This document shows positions 33,101 to 37,250 of a stretch of 64,000 nt of DNA, piece by piece (the first letter of the stretch is position 1; each line of letters starts with the position of its first letter). The DNA lies in the NCBI RefSeq assembly GCF_050624435.1, contig NC_134541.1, positions 6,772,983 to 6,836,982 of the forward strand, read 5' to 3'. The translations under genes were made by a program, and so were the position numbers. The stretch is from Tenrec ecaudatus (Eukaryota > Chordata > Mammalia > Afrosoricida > Tenrecidae). The notes under the pieces are model-generated. The model was not told the DNA's origin, made no database searches, and was given only the letters and a program-made list of their open reading frames with translations.

Positions 33101-34471
33101 CTTTATTTCAAAACAACAGGAAGTTTGTCAAGTGCCCAATACAGTGCCTGGCATATGTGGGCAAGCACGTATATCCTAAGAAAATGGAGTGTGAAGCTGA
33201 TGGTGCCCAGCTATCAAAAAATATAGCATTTGGGGTCATAAAGACTTGAAGGTAAACAAGTGGCCATCTAGCTCGGAAGCAACAAAGCCCACATGGAAGA
33301 AGCACGCCAGCCTGTGTGATCACGAGGTGTCGAAGGGATCAGGTATCAGGCATCAAAGAACAAAAAAATCATATCATTGTGAATAAGGGGAGTGCAGATT
33401 GGGGACCCAAAGCCCATCTGTAGGCAACTGGATATCCCCTTACGGAAGGGTCTCAGGGAGGAGATGAGCCAGTCAGGGTGCAGTGTAGCAATGATGAAAC
33501 ATTCAACTTTCCTCTAGTTCCTAAATGCTTCCTCCCCAACCTCTCCACTATTCTGATCCCAATTCTACCTTATAAATCCGGCTAGACCAGAGGATGTACA
33601 CTGGTACAGAGAGGAACTGGAAACACAAGGAATCCAGGACAGATGATCCCTTCAAGACCAGTGGTGGGAGTGGTGATACCGCAAGGGTGGAGGGAGGGTG
33701 GGGTACAAAGAGGGAACCGATTACAAGGATCTACGTATAACCTCCTCTCTGGGGGAAAAACAACAGAAAAGTGGGTGAAGGGAGACGTCGGACAGTGTAA
33801 GATATGACAAAATAATTTATAAATTATCAAAAGTTCATGAGGGGAGAGGAGGGAAGAGGGGAGGGAGGGGGAAAATGAGGAGTTGATGCCAGGGGCTTAA
33901 GTGGAGAGCAAATGTTTTGAGAATGATGAAGGTAACAAATGTGCTTTATACAATTGATGTATGGATGGATTGTGTTAAGAGTTGTATGAGCCCTGAATAA
34001 AATGATTAAAAAAGTAAAAGAAAATGGAGTGTGTGACAAGCTCGATACAGTTTCTTGTATCATAATTTTTGTATTAAAAAATATTAAAGGCTAGTGTAAT
34101 GCCGACTTCTTTCCCTGTTGGAGCCTCAGTTTCCACATCTGAACAATGGGGTTTATGACAGTACCTGCCCTATTGTTGTTGGGATAACATGAGATACCTC
34201 AGGTTGCAATGTAATTAATGTCATTAAATGTGAGCACCAGACCGACCTACACTGTCACCACTGTGGTTAATTTCGACGCCTGGTCAGAGGGAAGACGAAC
34301 GCGGCTGTGCGGAGTCTCTCTCGCGGGCTCAACCTTCCAGCCTCCCAGCAGCGATCACACTGCCCCTCGCCCCCCGCGTCCTGTCAGGCCCACGCCCCTC
34401 ACCTTCTCAACCTTCTTGGGACCCTTGACGAGTTCGTGCCTCTTGGGGATAGTTCCTCCGTCGCAACCCAT
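1013..34471 (-). CDS. RTF2: RTF2, replication termination factor 2 homologue (complete, nine coding exons)
   Basis: Nuclear protein of the Rtf2 family. In fission yeast Rtf2 stabilises forks paused at the RTS1 barrier; in human cells it sits at replication forks and must be removed by the DDI1/2-proteasome route for stalled forks to restart. Nine exons (34471-34403, 30081-29987, 28160-28070, 27638-27499, 25576-25498, 4546-4433, 2618-2564, 2476-2384, 1176-1013) all have AG acceptors and GT donors and join to 900 bases, 299 residues plus stop; human is 306. The start MGCDGGTIPKRHELVKG is the family N terminus. Cys37 and Cys51, then Cys120, Cys134, Cys139, Cys141, Cys156, His157 and Cys159 form the two halves of the degenerate RING-like fold. 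The C terminus ends THTSYCF. Length differences fall in linkers: one residue before KAASHI and about five before GKAGK. GCNT7 lies antisense in intron 5. Confidence 0.97.
1370..1552 (-). repeat. AfroSINE copy
   Basis: Minus-strand head ends near CTTAACCACTGCACCACCAAGAC. The poly(A)-side half is strongly diverged, with GGGGGCTTCTTGGTCGCAGG replacing the usual middle. Confidence 0.75.
1575..1742 (-). repeat. AfroSINE copy
   Basis: Begins with CGAGTTGGTGCCCACTCAGTGAC and ends CCAACAGGGCTCC on the plus strand, so it is reversed. It lies about 25 bases from the preceding reversed copy, a head-to-tail pair. Confidence 0.75.
2384..2476 (-). CDS. RTF2: RTF2 exon 8, linker
   Basis: Encodes GGAGPSAVTSRKPEETSLD, then SREKAGLAPKGT, part of the low-complexity charged linker between the RING-like core and the C-terminal tail. 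Both ends are in phase 1. The motif KPEE.SLDSREK matches the vertebrate family, which fixes the reading frame. Confidence 0.93.
2564..2618 (-). CDS. RTF2: RTF2 exon 7, linker
   Basis: Short 55-base exon encoding KTRKPKAAETVSKPDVPE, entered after TTTTTTTAACAG. Lys-rich and probably disordered. It joins exon 6 at a codon boundary and exon 8 at phase 1. Confidence 0.93.
2655..2795 (+). repeat. AfroSINE copy, short
   Basis: Head GGAGCCCTGGTGGCATAGTG is almost intact; the middle and the GTCGGAATCGACTC part have lost about 50 bases. Confidence 0.8.
3150..3365 (-). repeat. AfroSINE copy with a 31-bp internal tandem duplication
   Basis: CCCATTCCAACTCAYAGGGA followed by CCCTGTGAGA occurs twice in tandem at 3181-3211 and 3212-3242 with one difference, within an otherwise ordinary reversed copy. 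Confidence 0.8.
3775..3885 (+). repeat. AfroSINE fragment
   Basis: Ends AGAGTCAGAATCGACTTGGTGGCAG, the standard sense 3' part; only about 110 bases are kept and the left part looks inverted or rearranged. Confidence 0.5.
4433..4546 (-). CDS. RTF2: RTF2 exon 6, end of RING-like fold and basic helix
   Basis: Encodes CGAVFQEDDVVVLNG, TKGDVELLEA and RMEERRLRAKLGK (residues 159-196). CGA.FQEDD.. is the last strand-and-turn of the RING-like core; MEERRLRAK is the conserved basic helix. Phase 0 at both ends. It is separated from exon 5 by the intron that hosts GCNT7. Confidence 0.96.
5513..5690 (+). repeat. AfroSINE copy with TTAGGG-like head
   Basis: GGAGCCCCGATGGCACTG leads into GGGTTAGGGTTAGGG at about 5531-5546, where ordinary copies have GTGGTTA. 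The rest (AAGGTCAGTAGTTCAAACCC and onwards) is normal. Confidence 0.75.
6079..6108 (+). repeat. (CAG)n microsatellite
   Basis: About ten uninterrupted CAG units in a region (about 5980-6240) that looks like an old dispersed repeat (GAGCCAGGAGTGGAGCGTG, TTTGGACCCTGAGAA). Not in any supported exon. Confidence 0.85.
8328..8490 (+). repeat. AfroSINE copy
   Basis: GAGTCCTGGTGGCACCATGGTTAAGTGCTCGGCT onwards; the GTCGGAATCGACTC end is reduced to GTTGCTGTGAGCTACC. Confidence 0.8.
8735..9085 (-). mobile_element. RTE-type LINE fragment, reversed
   Basis: Contains GTGAGGTGCCGGCTGGCAG, CCCATTGCTGCAGGCATTGTG, GTCTTCCTCTTTCTTAAAG and TTTACCAAGCAACATC, the antisense C-terminal part of the RTE family also seen at 31.57-31.69 and 39.51-39.65 kb and, in sense, at 43.66-44.25 kb. 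Interrupted frames; dead copy. Assignment rests on remembered resemblance to elephant RTE1. Confidence 0.6.
9780..9890 (+). repeat. AfroSINE fragment
   Basis: Only the middle survives: GTGGCTAAGTGCCTGTC, GTTGGAACCCACCGGCCGC and GGGCAGTTATACTCTGTCC. Confidence 0.6.
11687..11744 (+). promoter_or_regulatory. GCNT7: GCNT7 5' UTR segment with overlapping upstream frame
   Basis: A pyrimidine tract and CTTCAG acceptor end at 11686, so the coding exon probably begins at 11687 with an upstream non-coding exon I could not locate. An ATG at 11713 opens an 11-codon frame that stops with TGA at 11746-11748, overlapping the GCNT7 start codon as ATGA. Such overlap usually limits initiation and can permit reinitiation; that role is inferred here. 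Confidence 0.55.
11745..12708 (+). CDS. GCNT7: GCNT7 coding exon 1
   Basis: Start MSRLRATRCGLVV matches the family N terminus better than the in-frame upstream ATG at 11652, which lies before the splice acceptor. Carries the anchor and most of the GT14 domain, and ends in phase 1 at CGAG before GTAAGA. The segment ASKAVSAGLTRLQAD is shorter than the human one by about three codons, still in frame. Confidence 0.95.
11745..17612 (+). CDS. GCNT7: GCNT7, beta-1,6-N-acetylglucosaminyltransferase family member (three coding exons)
   Basis: Member of glycosyltransferase family 14, the core-2/I-branching enzymes that add GlcNAc to O-glycans in the Golgi. Exons 11745-12708, 13738-13833 and 17386-17612 splice in phase to 428 residues; human has 430. 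It is a type II membrane protein: short N tail, hydrophobic segment about residues 9-25, then a lumenal domain with family cysteines and five N-glycosylation sequons (N87, N108, N226, N243, N260). The conserved block NLCGQDFPVKTN is at 200-211, and the C-terminal CVYGPGDLPW and CLERRHR are present. The catalytic glutamate of the family lies in an SPDE.LW motif; here the segment is SPERHYW (308-314), with Arg311 at that position, so transferase activity is doubtful. About three residues are missing near residue 168. No in-frame stop or splice defect: an intact gene nested antisense in RTF2, as in human. Confidence 0.95.
12860..13010 (-). repeat. AfroSINE copy
   Basis: CACTGCCACTGAGTCAAGGC to CTCACCTAGTGGCTAACAGCC; lies in GCNT7 intron 1. 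The head is lost. Confidence 0.7.
13025..13195 (-). repeat. AfroSINE copy
   Basis: CGTGCTGACTCATAGCTACCC through ATAACCACTGCACCACCGCGG; second reversed copy in GCNT7 intron 1, close behind the first. Confidence 0.8.
13738..13833 (+). CDS. GCNT7: GCNT7 coding exon 2
   Basis: 96-base exon between TTTCCCTAG and GTAAGC, phase 1 at both ends. Encodes DAPGATPEAGWEGNVRAVKW, then KQEEGSTHDGCK. The GWEGNVRA.KW motif and the Cys are shared across the GCNT family. Confidence 0.95.
13919..13942 (+). repeat. C-rich homopolymer run
   Basis: An almost uninterrupted run of about 20 C residues just after GCNT7 exon 2, next to a second C-rich patch at 13846-13863. Confidence 0.9.
13970..14180 (-). repeat. 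AfroSINE copy
   Basis: Starts ACCAAACTCACTTACACTGGG and ends CATAACCACTACTCCACCAGAACTCC; nearly full length, in GCNT7 intron 2. Confidence 0.85.
14405..14520 (+). repeat. Ancient mammalian dispersed repeat, unclassified
   Basis: CAGGGACCAGCAACCACCACCC and TAAATAAAGTTTTATTGAAAT then CAGCCACGCGTGT resemble the tail of an old hAT-like mammalian repeat; identity from memory only. Confidence 0.4.
14785..14917 (+). repeat. AfroSINE copy, internally deleted
   Basis: AGAGCCTGGTGGTGTAGTGG to GACTGACTCGACCGATGGCAG and GTTTGGTTTC; only about 130 of about 200 bases remain. Confidence 0.75.
14938..15160. mobile_element. Probable hAT-type non-autonomous DNA element
   Basis: The left end AGCAGGCTTGGGGACGTCTGG and right end AGGCCCCACCCTGCTTTA form imperfect inverted repeats, with GGGCCACAGAGGGCC and GGCCCTTGGGAG inside. 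This is typical of old mammalian hAT elements. No clear target duplication. Confidence 0.4.
16965..16988 (+). repeat. (GACA)n microsatellite
   Basis: Five to six GACA units followed by CATACACACA, in GCNT7 intron 2. Confidence 0.9.
17386..17612 (+). CDS. GCNT7: GCNT7 coding exon 3 and stop
   Basis: Enters after TTTGCCTTTGCAG in phase 1. Encodes the final 75 residues, with HYVQDTCVYGPGDLPW, SPSLFANKFESS and CLERRHRLKVL, ending HFQQDSHFNMKLSH and TGA. These C-terminal blocks carry the last family cysteines. No convincing AATAAA was found in the next few hundred bases, so the 3' end of the transcript is not placed. Confidence 0.95.
17930..18300 (+). repeat. Dispersed repeat shared with 41.5-42.0 kb, unclassified
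   Basis: Shares GAGTCTGAAGAG, ATAAAGCTTTCTCTTACACATATAT and GTGTCTCTGGATTGTTTCCC, TAGTCAACC with 41.47-41.97 kb. No coding capacity. I cannot name the family. Confidence 0.55.
18935..19128 (-). repeat. AfroSINE copy
   Basis: CAAAACTCCCTGCCAATGAG to ACATAACCACTACACCAGCA and GAGCTCC; full length or nearly so. Confidence 0.85.
19204..19287. mobile_element. Palindromic mariner-type MITE (about 80 bp)
   Basis: GGGGGCTTTCAAAAAGCTTG and the inverted partner at 19261-19282 (CCCACGGGCTTTTGAAGCCC) form terminal inverted repeats around a short loop, inside TAT/TTA flanks. Related copies are at 42.25, 50.27 and 63.40 kb. It resembles the MADE2 family by form; that name is from memory. Confidence 0.65.
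19885..20030 (-). repeat. AfroSINE copy
   Basis: GGTGCGCCCCTGTCGGTTTCC to CCAGTGCATAACCAAGACAG; poly(A)-side part missing, preceded by a C-rich run at 19856-19871. Confidence 0.7.
21477..21631. mobile_element. Palindromic element flanked by 12-bp direct repeats
   Basis: CATCACCTAAAT stands at 21477-21488 and again at 21620-21631. The 131 bases between hold GTATACTCGTGTATAAGC near the left end and GGTTTATACTCAAGCATATA near the right, which pair imperfectly as inverted repeats. No poly(A) tail and no frame. The right direct repeat starts about 13 bases beyond the inverted repeat, so the true termini are not certain. Confidence 0.5.
24025..24180 (+). repeat. AfroSINE copy, variant middle
   Basis: GGTTGGCAGTTCAAACCC, GGAGAAAGGCCTGGAGACCTG and GGGAGTCAGAACAAACC are recognisable. 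The AAAGGCCTGG type of middle also occurs at 46.3 and 56.6 kb. Confidence 0.65.
24780..24962 (+). repeat. LINE (L1-type) 3' UTR remnant
   Basis: AAAAAAGATCAGACTTAGTGG, GGAGACTTGTGAGACCCCC and TTTCAGCTAAACAGCAGACA resemble the afrotherian L1 3' UTR stretch downstream of the one at 60.66-60.90 kb. Family assignment from memory. Confidence 0.5.
25498..25576 (-). CDS. RTF2: RTF2 exon 5, core of the RING-like fold
   Basis: Encodes FCFLRSCGCVFSERALKEI, then KAEVCHT (residues 133-158), carrying five of the paired Cys/His ligand-type residues. Enters splitting an Arg codon after TCTCTGCAG and leaves at phase 0. Confidence 0.96.
25577..27498 (-). other. RTF2 intron 4
   Basis: Has an A-rich degenerate stretch (about 25715-25790, repeated AAATAAAG and AAAGCA words), one SINE fragment near 26205-26330 and a G run at 27019-27032. 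No other exon seen. Confidence 0.65.
26205..26335 (+). repeat. AfroSINE fragment
   Basis: AAGTGCTCGGCTGCTAACCAC, AAGGTTGGCCGTCCAAGCC and TTCGGGAGAAAG, CAGTCAGCTTCTGTAAAGAT; the 3' third is gone. Confidence 0.7.
27499..27638 (-). CDS. RTF2: RTF2 exon 4
   Basis: Encodes NVTELKLSDNPAWEGDKGST, KGDKHDDLQRARFICP and VVGLEMNGRH (residues 86-131). RARF.CP..GLEMNG is the signature of the Rtf2 domain just before the second Cys cluster. Confidence 0.97.
28070..28160 (-). CDS. RTF2: RTF2 exon 3
   Basis: Encodes LYNKDAVIEFLLDKSSEKPL, then KAASHIRSIK (residues 56-85), the helix after the first Cys pair. One residue shorter than human between the Ser/Glu/Lys run and KAASHI, from memory of the human protein. 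Confidence 0.96.
28380..28558 (-). repeat. AfroSINE copy
   Basis: CTCACCTCACTACCATCAGCC to AGTAACCCACTGTGCCGCCAG; in RTF2 intron 2. Confidence 0.8.
28778..28988 (-). repeat. AfroSINE copy
   Basis: TTCTCACTGCCTACCAGTTGA to ACACATGGCCCACTCCCCTC; nearly full length with a diverged head. Confidence 0.75.
29295..29450 (+). repeat. Direct duplication around a (CT)n tract
   Basis: GCGGATATAAATTTAAAGCT and ACGGACAGCCTAAG.GAT.GATGTGACCTG occur at about 29301-29352 and 29391-29443, separated by ACACACTCTCTC repeats. A tandem duplication of about 90 bases inside an older AT-rich repeat. Confidence 0.85.
29987..30081 (-). CDS. RTF2: RTF2 exon 2
   Basis: Encodes VDKDAELVAQWNYCALSQ, then EILRRPIVACELG (residues 24-54) with the first cysteine pair, Cys37 and Cys51. 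C..S...L..P.V.C is the U-box/RING-like first half typical of Rtf2. Confidence 0.97.
30355..30500 (-). repeat. AfroSINE fragment
   Basis: GGCCCCACAGGTCTCCAAGGC to CAAACACTAAACCACCAGACC, in reverse. Confidence 0.65.
30510..30700 (-). repeat. AfroSINE copy
   Basis: AAACTCACTGCCATCGAGTGG to GTTAGCAGCCCAACTAGCAAC; head lost. Confidence 0.8.
30823..31032 (+). repeat. AfroSINE copy, near full length
   Basis: GGAGCCCTGGTGGGCCCATG through GAGTCAGAATTGACTTGAGG and GAGTGAGTTTTGAG. Confidence 0.88.
31565..31690 (-). mobile_element. RTE-type LINE fragment, reversed
   Basis: ACCATCCTCACAATTGTTTC, GAGCCCATTGCTGCACCC, ACTGTGTCAATCTGTCTTGT and TTTTACCAAGCA align in order with the 8.74-9.09 kb copy. Confidence 0.65.
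32073..32265 (+). repeat. AfroSINE copy
   Basis: GGGAGCCCTGGTGGCTCAGTG to CAACTGACTCGAAGGCAACAG. Confidence 0.8.
32535..32735 (-). repeat. AfroSINE copy
   Basis: AAAGTCACTGCCATCCAGCGG to GTGAGCAGTATGCACCAAGG and TTCC. Confidence 0.82.
32748..32932 (-). repeat. AfroSINE copy
   Basis: AACTCACTGCCACTGAGTCA to GAACCAATATACTACCAGGA, immediately next to the previous copy in the same orientation. Confidence 0.82.
33178..34033 (+). mobile_element. 5'-truncated LINE insertion with 16-bp target-site duplication
   Basis: AAGAAAATGGAGTGTG is present at 33178-33193 and again, identically, at 34018-34033. Between them is an 824-base element (33194-34017) beginning inside the family's 3' region (GATGGTGCCCAGCTATC), with a purine-rich G tract near 33840-33880 and ending GAATAAAATGATTAAAAAAG. 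Truncation, tail and duplication are the marks of target-primed reverse transcription. It sits about 390 bases from the exon 1 donor, antisense to RTF2. Same family as at position 1, 35.45, 59.4 and 63.5 kb. Confidence 0.88.
34403..34471 (-). CDS. RTF2: RTF2 exon 1, start codon
   Basis: ATG at 34471 opens MGCDGGTIPKRHELVKGPKK, then VEK, followed by GTGAGG. The context around the ATG (GACGATGG) is a good initiation context, and the sequence matches the family N terminus exactly. Confidence 0.98.
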
Positions 34472-34479
34472 CGTCGACT

Positions 34480-34700
34480 AGGCCTCCGAGCAGCCACAAC
34501 GACCCACAGCCAACACTTCCGGAGTCGCTGCCGACAGCGGCGGCAACTTCCGGCGCGCAGTGATGACGCGACCCCGTCGCGCCGCGGGCGGGGTGGAGTA
34601 GGGCGGGGCCGTCGTCAAGCCCCGGTTGCCATGGAAAGCGTTGCTAGGAGCCGGGCGCGGCCTCGCGGCGTGGGCAGCCGGAGCGCTGGTGAGCGCGCGG
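34480..34700 (-). promoter_or_regulatory. RTF2: RTF2 CpG-island promoter
   Basis: GC- and CpG-dense block just upstream of the RTF2 start with no TATA box. Two ETS-type sites (CACTTCCGG at 34514-34522, AACTTCCGG at 34545-34553; CCGGAAG on the minus strand), two GC boxes (GGGCGGGG near 34586 and 34601), and an RFX X-box-like site GTTGCCATGGAAAG at 34625-34638. The CpG density continues to about 34900, so divergent transcription is possible. Sites read by eye; usage is inferred. Confidence 0.75.
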
Positions 34701-35265
34701 AGGTCCGTGGGTGGGTGGGTGGATGGGTGAGGCCGGCGCTGCTGGGTGGGCACGTCCTTTCCGCTGCCGACGCACAGTCGCGCGCCCACCTCCGAAGCGG
34801 GGCGTGAGTGACTAGTGGGGTCCCCCGCCCCAGCCGGGCGGGATCGTGGGCCAGGGACCTCCCTAGACGGGACCCTGGAAGAAAGGGGCCGCGCCCTGTT
34901 ACTGCCCTGGGTGATTCCCGGGAATACGGTCGATGCCTTCAGTATTCAGAGAGAACGCTTCTCCATGCAGCGCCCACCGTGGGCCCAGCGCTCACTGCCA
35001 ATCCGCCCCGTCAAGTGAGGTGGCCCAGACCCGCTACAACATAAAACCTGAAAAACCACCCCCTTCCTACTCAGCGCACCCACAGACCCGAGCAGAACGC
35101 CCCACCGGGCTGGCAAGGCTAGGGGCGTAGCCGTTACGCCTTGGGCTCTTCTTAACTCTAGGCTCAGCGTTGGAAAGCGCTTTCTGCTCCTGTTTAGCGA
35201 TACTATTGGAATAATCTCTTAAATCCCGACCCTAACTGTATTTCAAGGAATGACAATATGTAAAG

Positions 35266-35828
35266 CTTTACGTCAGTGGTTCTCAACCTTCCGAAGGCCG
35301 TGACCCTTGAATACAGTTCCTCATGTTGTGGGGACCCCCAACCATAACACTGTTTTCATTGCTACTTCATAACTTATTTTGCTACCGTTATGAATTGTTA
35401 GTAAATAGCTTATATGCAGGATGTATTTTCACTGTTACAAATGGAAACACTGTTAAAATAATAATTATAAGTTATTAAGGGTTTGTGAATGAGAGGAGGT
35501 GGGGAGGGAAGGGAAAATGAGCTGGTACCAAGGGCTCAAGTAGAAAGAAAATGTTTTGAAAATGTTGATGGCAACAAATGTACAATGTGCTTGACACAAT
35601 GGATGGATGGATGGATTGTTATAAGAGCTGTATGAGCCCCTAATAAAATGATTTTTTAAAGAAAAAAATGAACATAAACATAATAAAATATACTAAAGCA
35701 TAAAACAATATGTAATTATATATTGTGAAATATTTATGTTTTCCGATGGTCTTAGGCGACCCCTGTGAAAGGGTCATTCAACCCCCAAAGGGGTGGCGAC
35801 CCACAGGTTGAGAACCGCTGCTGTACAT
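35266..35828 (+). mobile_element. SPIN-type hAT DNA transposon, non-autonomous, interrupted by a LINE
   Basis: Starts CAGTGGTTCTCAACCTTCCG at 35274 and ends CACAGGTTGAGAACCGCTG at 35820, the inverted termini characteristic of SPIN. The body words GCCGTGACCCTTGAATACAG, ATTGCTACTTCATAACT and GAAAGGGTCATTCAACCCCC agree. Flanking octamers CTTTACGT and CTGTACAT match at six of eight positions, as expected for an old hAT target duplication. No transposase. About 227 bases of LINE (35444-35670) split it. Confidence 0.88.
35444..35670 (+). mobile_element. LINE 3' end inserted in the SPIN element
   Basis: GGGAAAATGAGCTGGTACCAAGG, GTATGAGCCCCTAATAAAATG and an A-rich tail are the family seen at 33.2-34.0 kb. 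SPIN sequence resumes at AACATAAACATAATAAAA. AAATG occurs on both sides, a possible short target duplication. Confidence 0.8.
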
Positions 35829-35998
35829 ATAAGTAATAAATGTCAAGTGGTGTGGACCCTTTGAAATTCTGTACGAAGAGATCTGAAGCTCAAAACAAGA
35901 TGAACAACTATTAAAATAAAAGAGAGCCTTACCATCGATGGAGTCGGTGACAGTGAGCTAGGTTTTGAGTAATCTGCACGAAGCTGACTGCCTCAATC

Positions 35999-36030
35999 CC
36001 CCCCCCACCCCCCCACCCCCCGCCCAAACC
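35999..36030 (+). repeat. C-rich low-complexity tract
   Basis: CCCCCCCCACCCCCCCACCCC-type run directly beside the reversed SINE at 36.03 kb. Confidence 0.85.
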
Positions 36031-36690
36031 CACTGCCATTGAATCCATTAGTGTGACCCTACAGGTCAAAGTAGAACTTAACCCCTGTGGGTTTCTAAGA
36101 CTGTAAATCTTTTTTTTTTTGTTTTTTCACAAAAGAAAGGCTTGTAGTTCGTTCAAGGATCGTTTGCTGGCCCTTAGGAGCGTTTTCCAGTCCAGTCTGT
36201 TGGGGCACCACGTCCTGGCCCCAAAGTCCACTTTCAGCATTCCCTGGGGACCTTGCCACTCCATTCCCTTGCTGTTCCACTGCACTCTTCCAGTGCTTTG
36301 CCTCGGTGTGGTGGGATCGGGTCAGGTGCATTTCCCACACTGTGTCTCCGGTGCTGTCCCCTGTATCGCCCTTAGTCACTGACTGGCATCATGTCTCATA
36401 GTAGGGCCAGCCATGTTGTTCTCTCTGTGGACTGGCTGCTCTACTCAGGAACATCATCATCACGGCCTCGTGGGCCAGGCTGTGTTCCACTGTCTTCTCC
36501 TGCCCCTTCATCTGCTCCCGTGTGCTCTGATCAGATATGTCCATCTCCCGGAGCTGCAGAATCAATGTCATCCTTTGAAACAAATTCTTTTCGGGGGAGG
36601 GGCAGGAAGGCTGTAAATCTTGAGCGGAATAGAAAGCCTCAACTTTTGGTTGCAAGCTTCGGTTATCCACTGTGTCACTAGGGCCCATCT
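36028..36690 (-). repeat. AfroSINE copy split by a 499-bp retroposed insert
   Basis: Reversed SINE: CCCACTGCCATTGAATCCAT at the left, TTGGTTGCAAGCTTCGG and CACTGTGTCACTAGGGCCC at the right. The two halves are separated by 36112-36610. Confidence 0.8.
36101..36621 (-). mobile_element. Retroposed LINE-like fragment with target-site duplication
   Basis: CTGTAAATCTT stands at 36101-36111 and 36611-36621, flanking 499 bases that on the minus strand end in ACAAAAAAAAAA. The body resembles an afrotherian L1 end region (GGACTTTGGGGCCAGGACGT, CCAACAGACTGGACTGGAAA), from memory. It keeps open frames of 94-99 codons on the minus strand, but none matches a known protein. Confidence 0.75.
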
Positions 36691-36721
36691 CAGTTTTTCT
36701 CCCTCTAGCGCCCCCCTCCCC

Positions 36722-36905
36722 AAAAGAACCAACTCATTGCCATTGAGTTATGACAGGGTAGAACTGTCCCTGTGGGTTTCCAAAACTAACTGTTTCCTGG
36801 ACTAGGAAGACATGTCTTTCTCCTGCGGAGAGGGTGGTGGTTTTGAACTGCTGGCCCTGCTGGTTTGCAGCCCAATTCATAACCACTACTCCACCAGGGC
36901 TCCTC
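36722..36905 (-). repeat. AfroSINE copy
   Basis: AACTCATTGCCATTGAGTTA to AACCACTACTCCACCAGGGC and TCC. Confidence 0.85.
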
Positions 36906-37058
36906 TTTGTCCCCTTTGGGGTTCAAACAGCCTTTTGGGGCTGCACCACCAGAGCTCCTTGAGACCTCAATAGACTTGAAACTTTATGATGTAGCCACAA
37001 AATTAACCCCCCCCTTACATGCCCCCAACCCCCCGCCCCACATTGAGAAGCAAGAATA

Positions 37059-37250
37059 GGGAGCCTGGGTGGCATAGTGGTTATGCATTGGGCTGCTTAC
37101 TGCCAGGTGCAATTTGAAGCTGACCCCAGAAGAAAGACGAGGCTTTCTACTTTCGTAAACAGTTACAGTCCTGGAAAGCCACAGGAGTGGTTCTGCCCTG
37201 CCCTTTAGGTTCGCTATGGGTCGGAATCAGATGGATGGGTAGTGAGTCCT
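37059..37250 (+). repeat. AfroSINE copy
   Basis: GGGAGCCTGGGTGGCATAGTG to CGCTATGGGTCGGAATCAGA. Confidence 0.85.

Larger units (their letters stand above)
30082..34402 (-). other. RTF2 intron 1
   Basis: Mostly mobile sequence: SINEs near 30.4, 30.6, 30.9, 32.1, 32.6 and 32.8 kb, a reversed RTE fragment at 31.57-31.69 kb, and an intact-looking truncated LINE insertion at 33.19-34.02 kb. Unique sequence resumes from 34.03 kb to exon 1. Confidence 0.75.

Noticed and set aside
34307-34807. Plus-strand frame of 166 codons across the RTF2 promoter
   Set aside because: CpG-island sequence keeps frames open by chance; no known protein. A divergent non-coding transcript remains possible.
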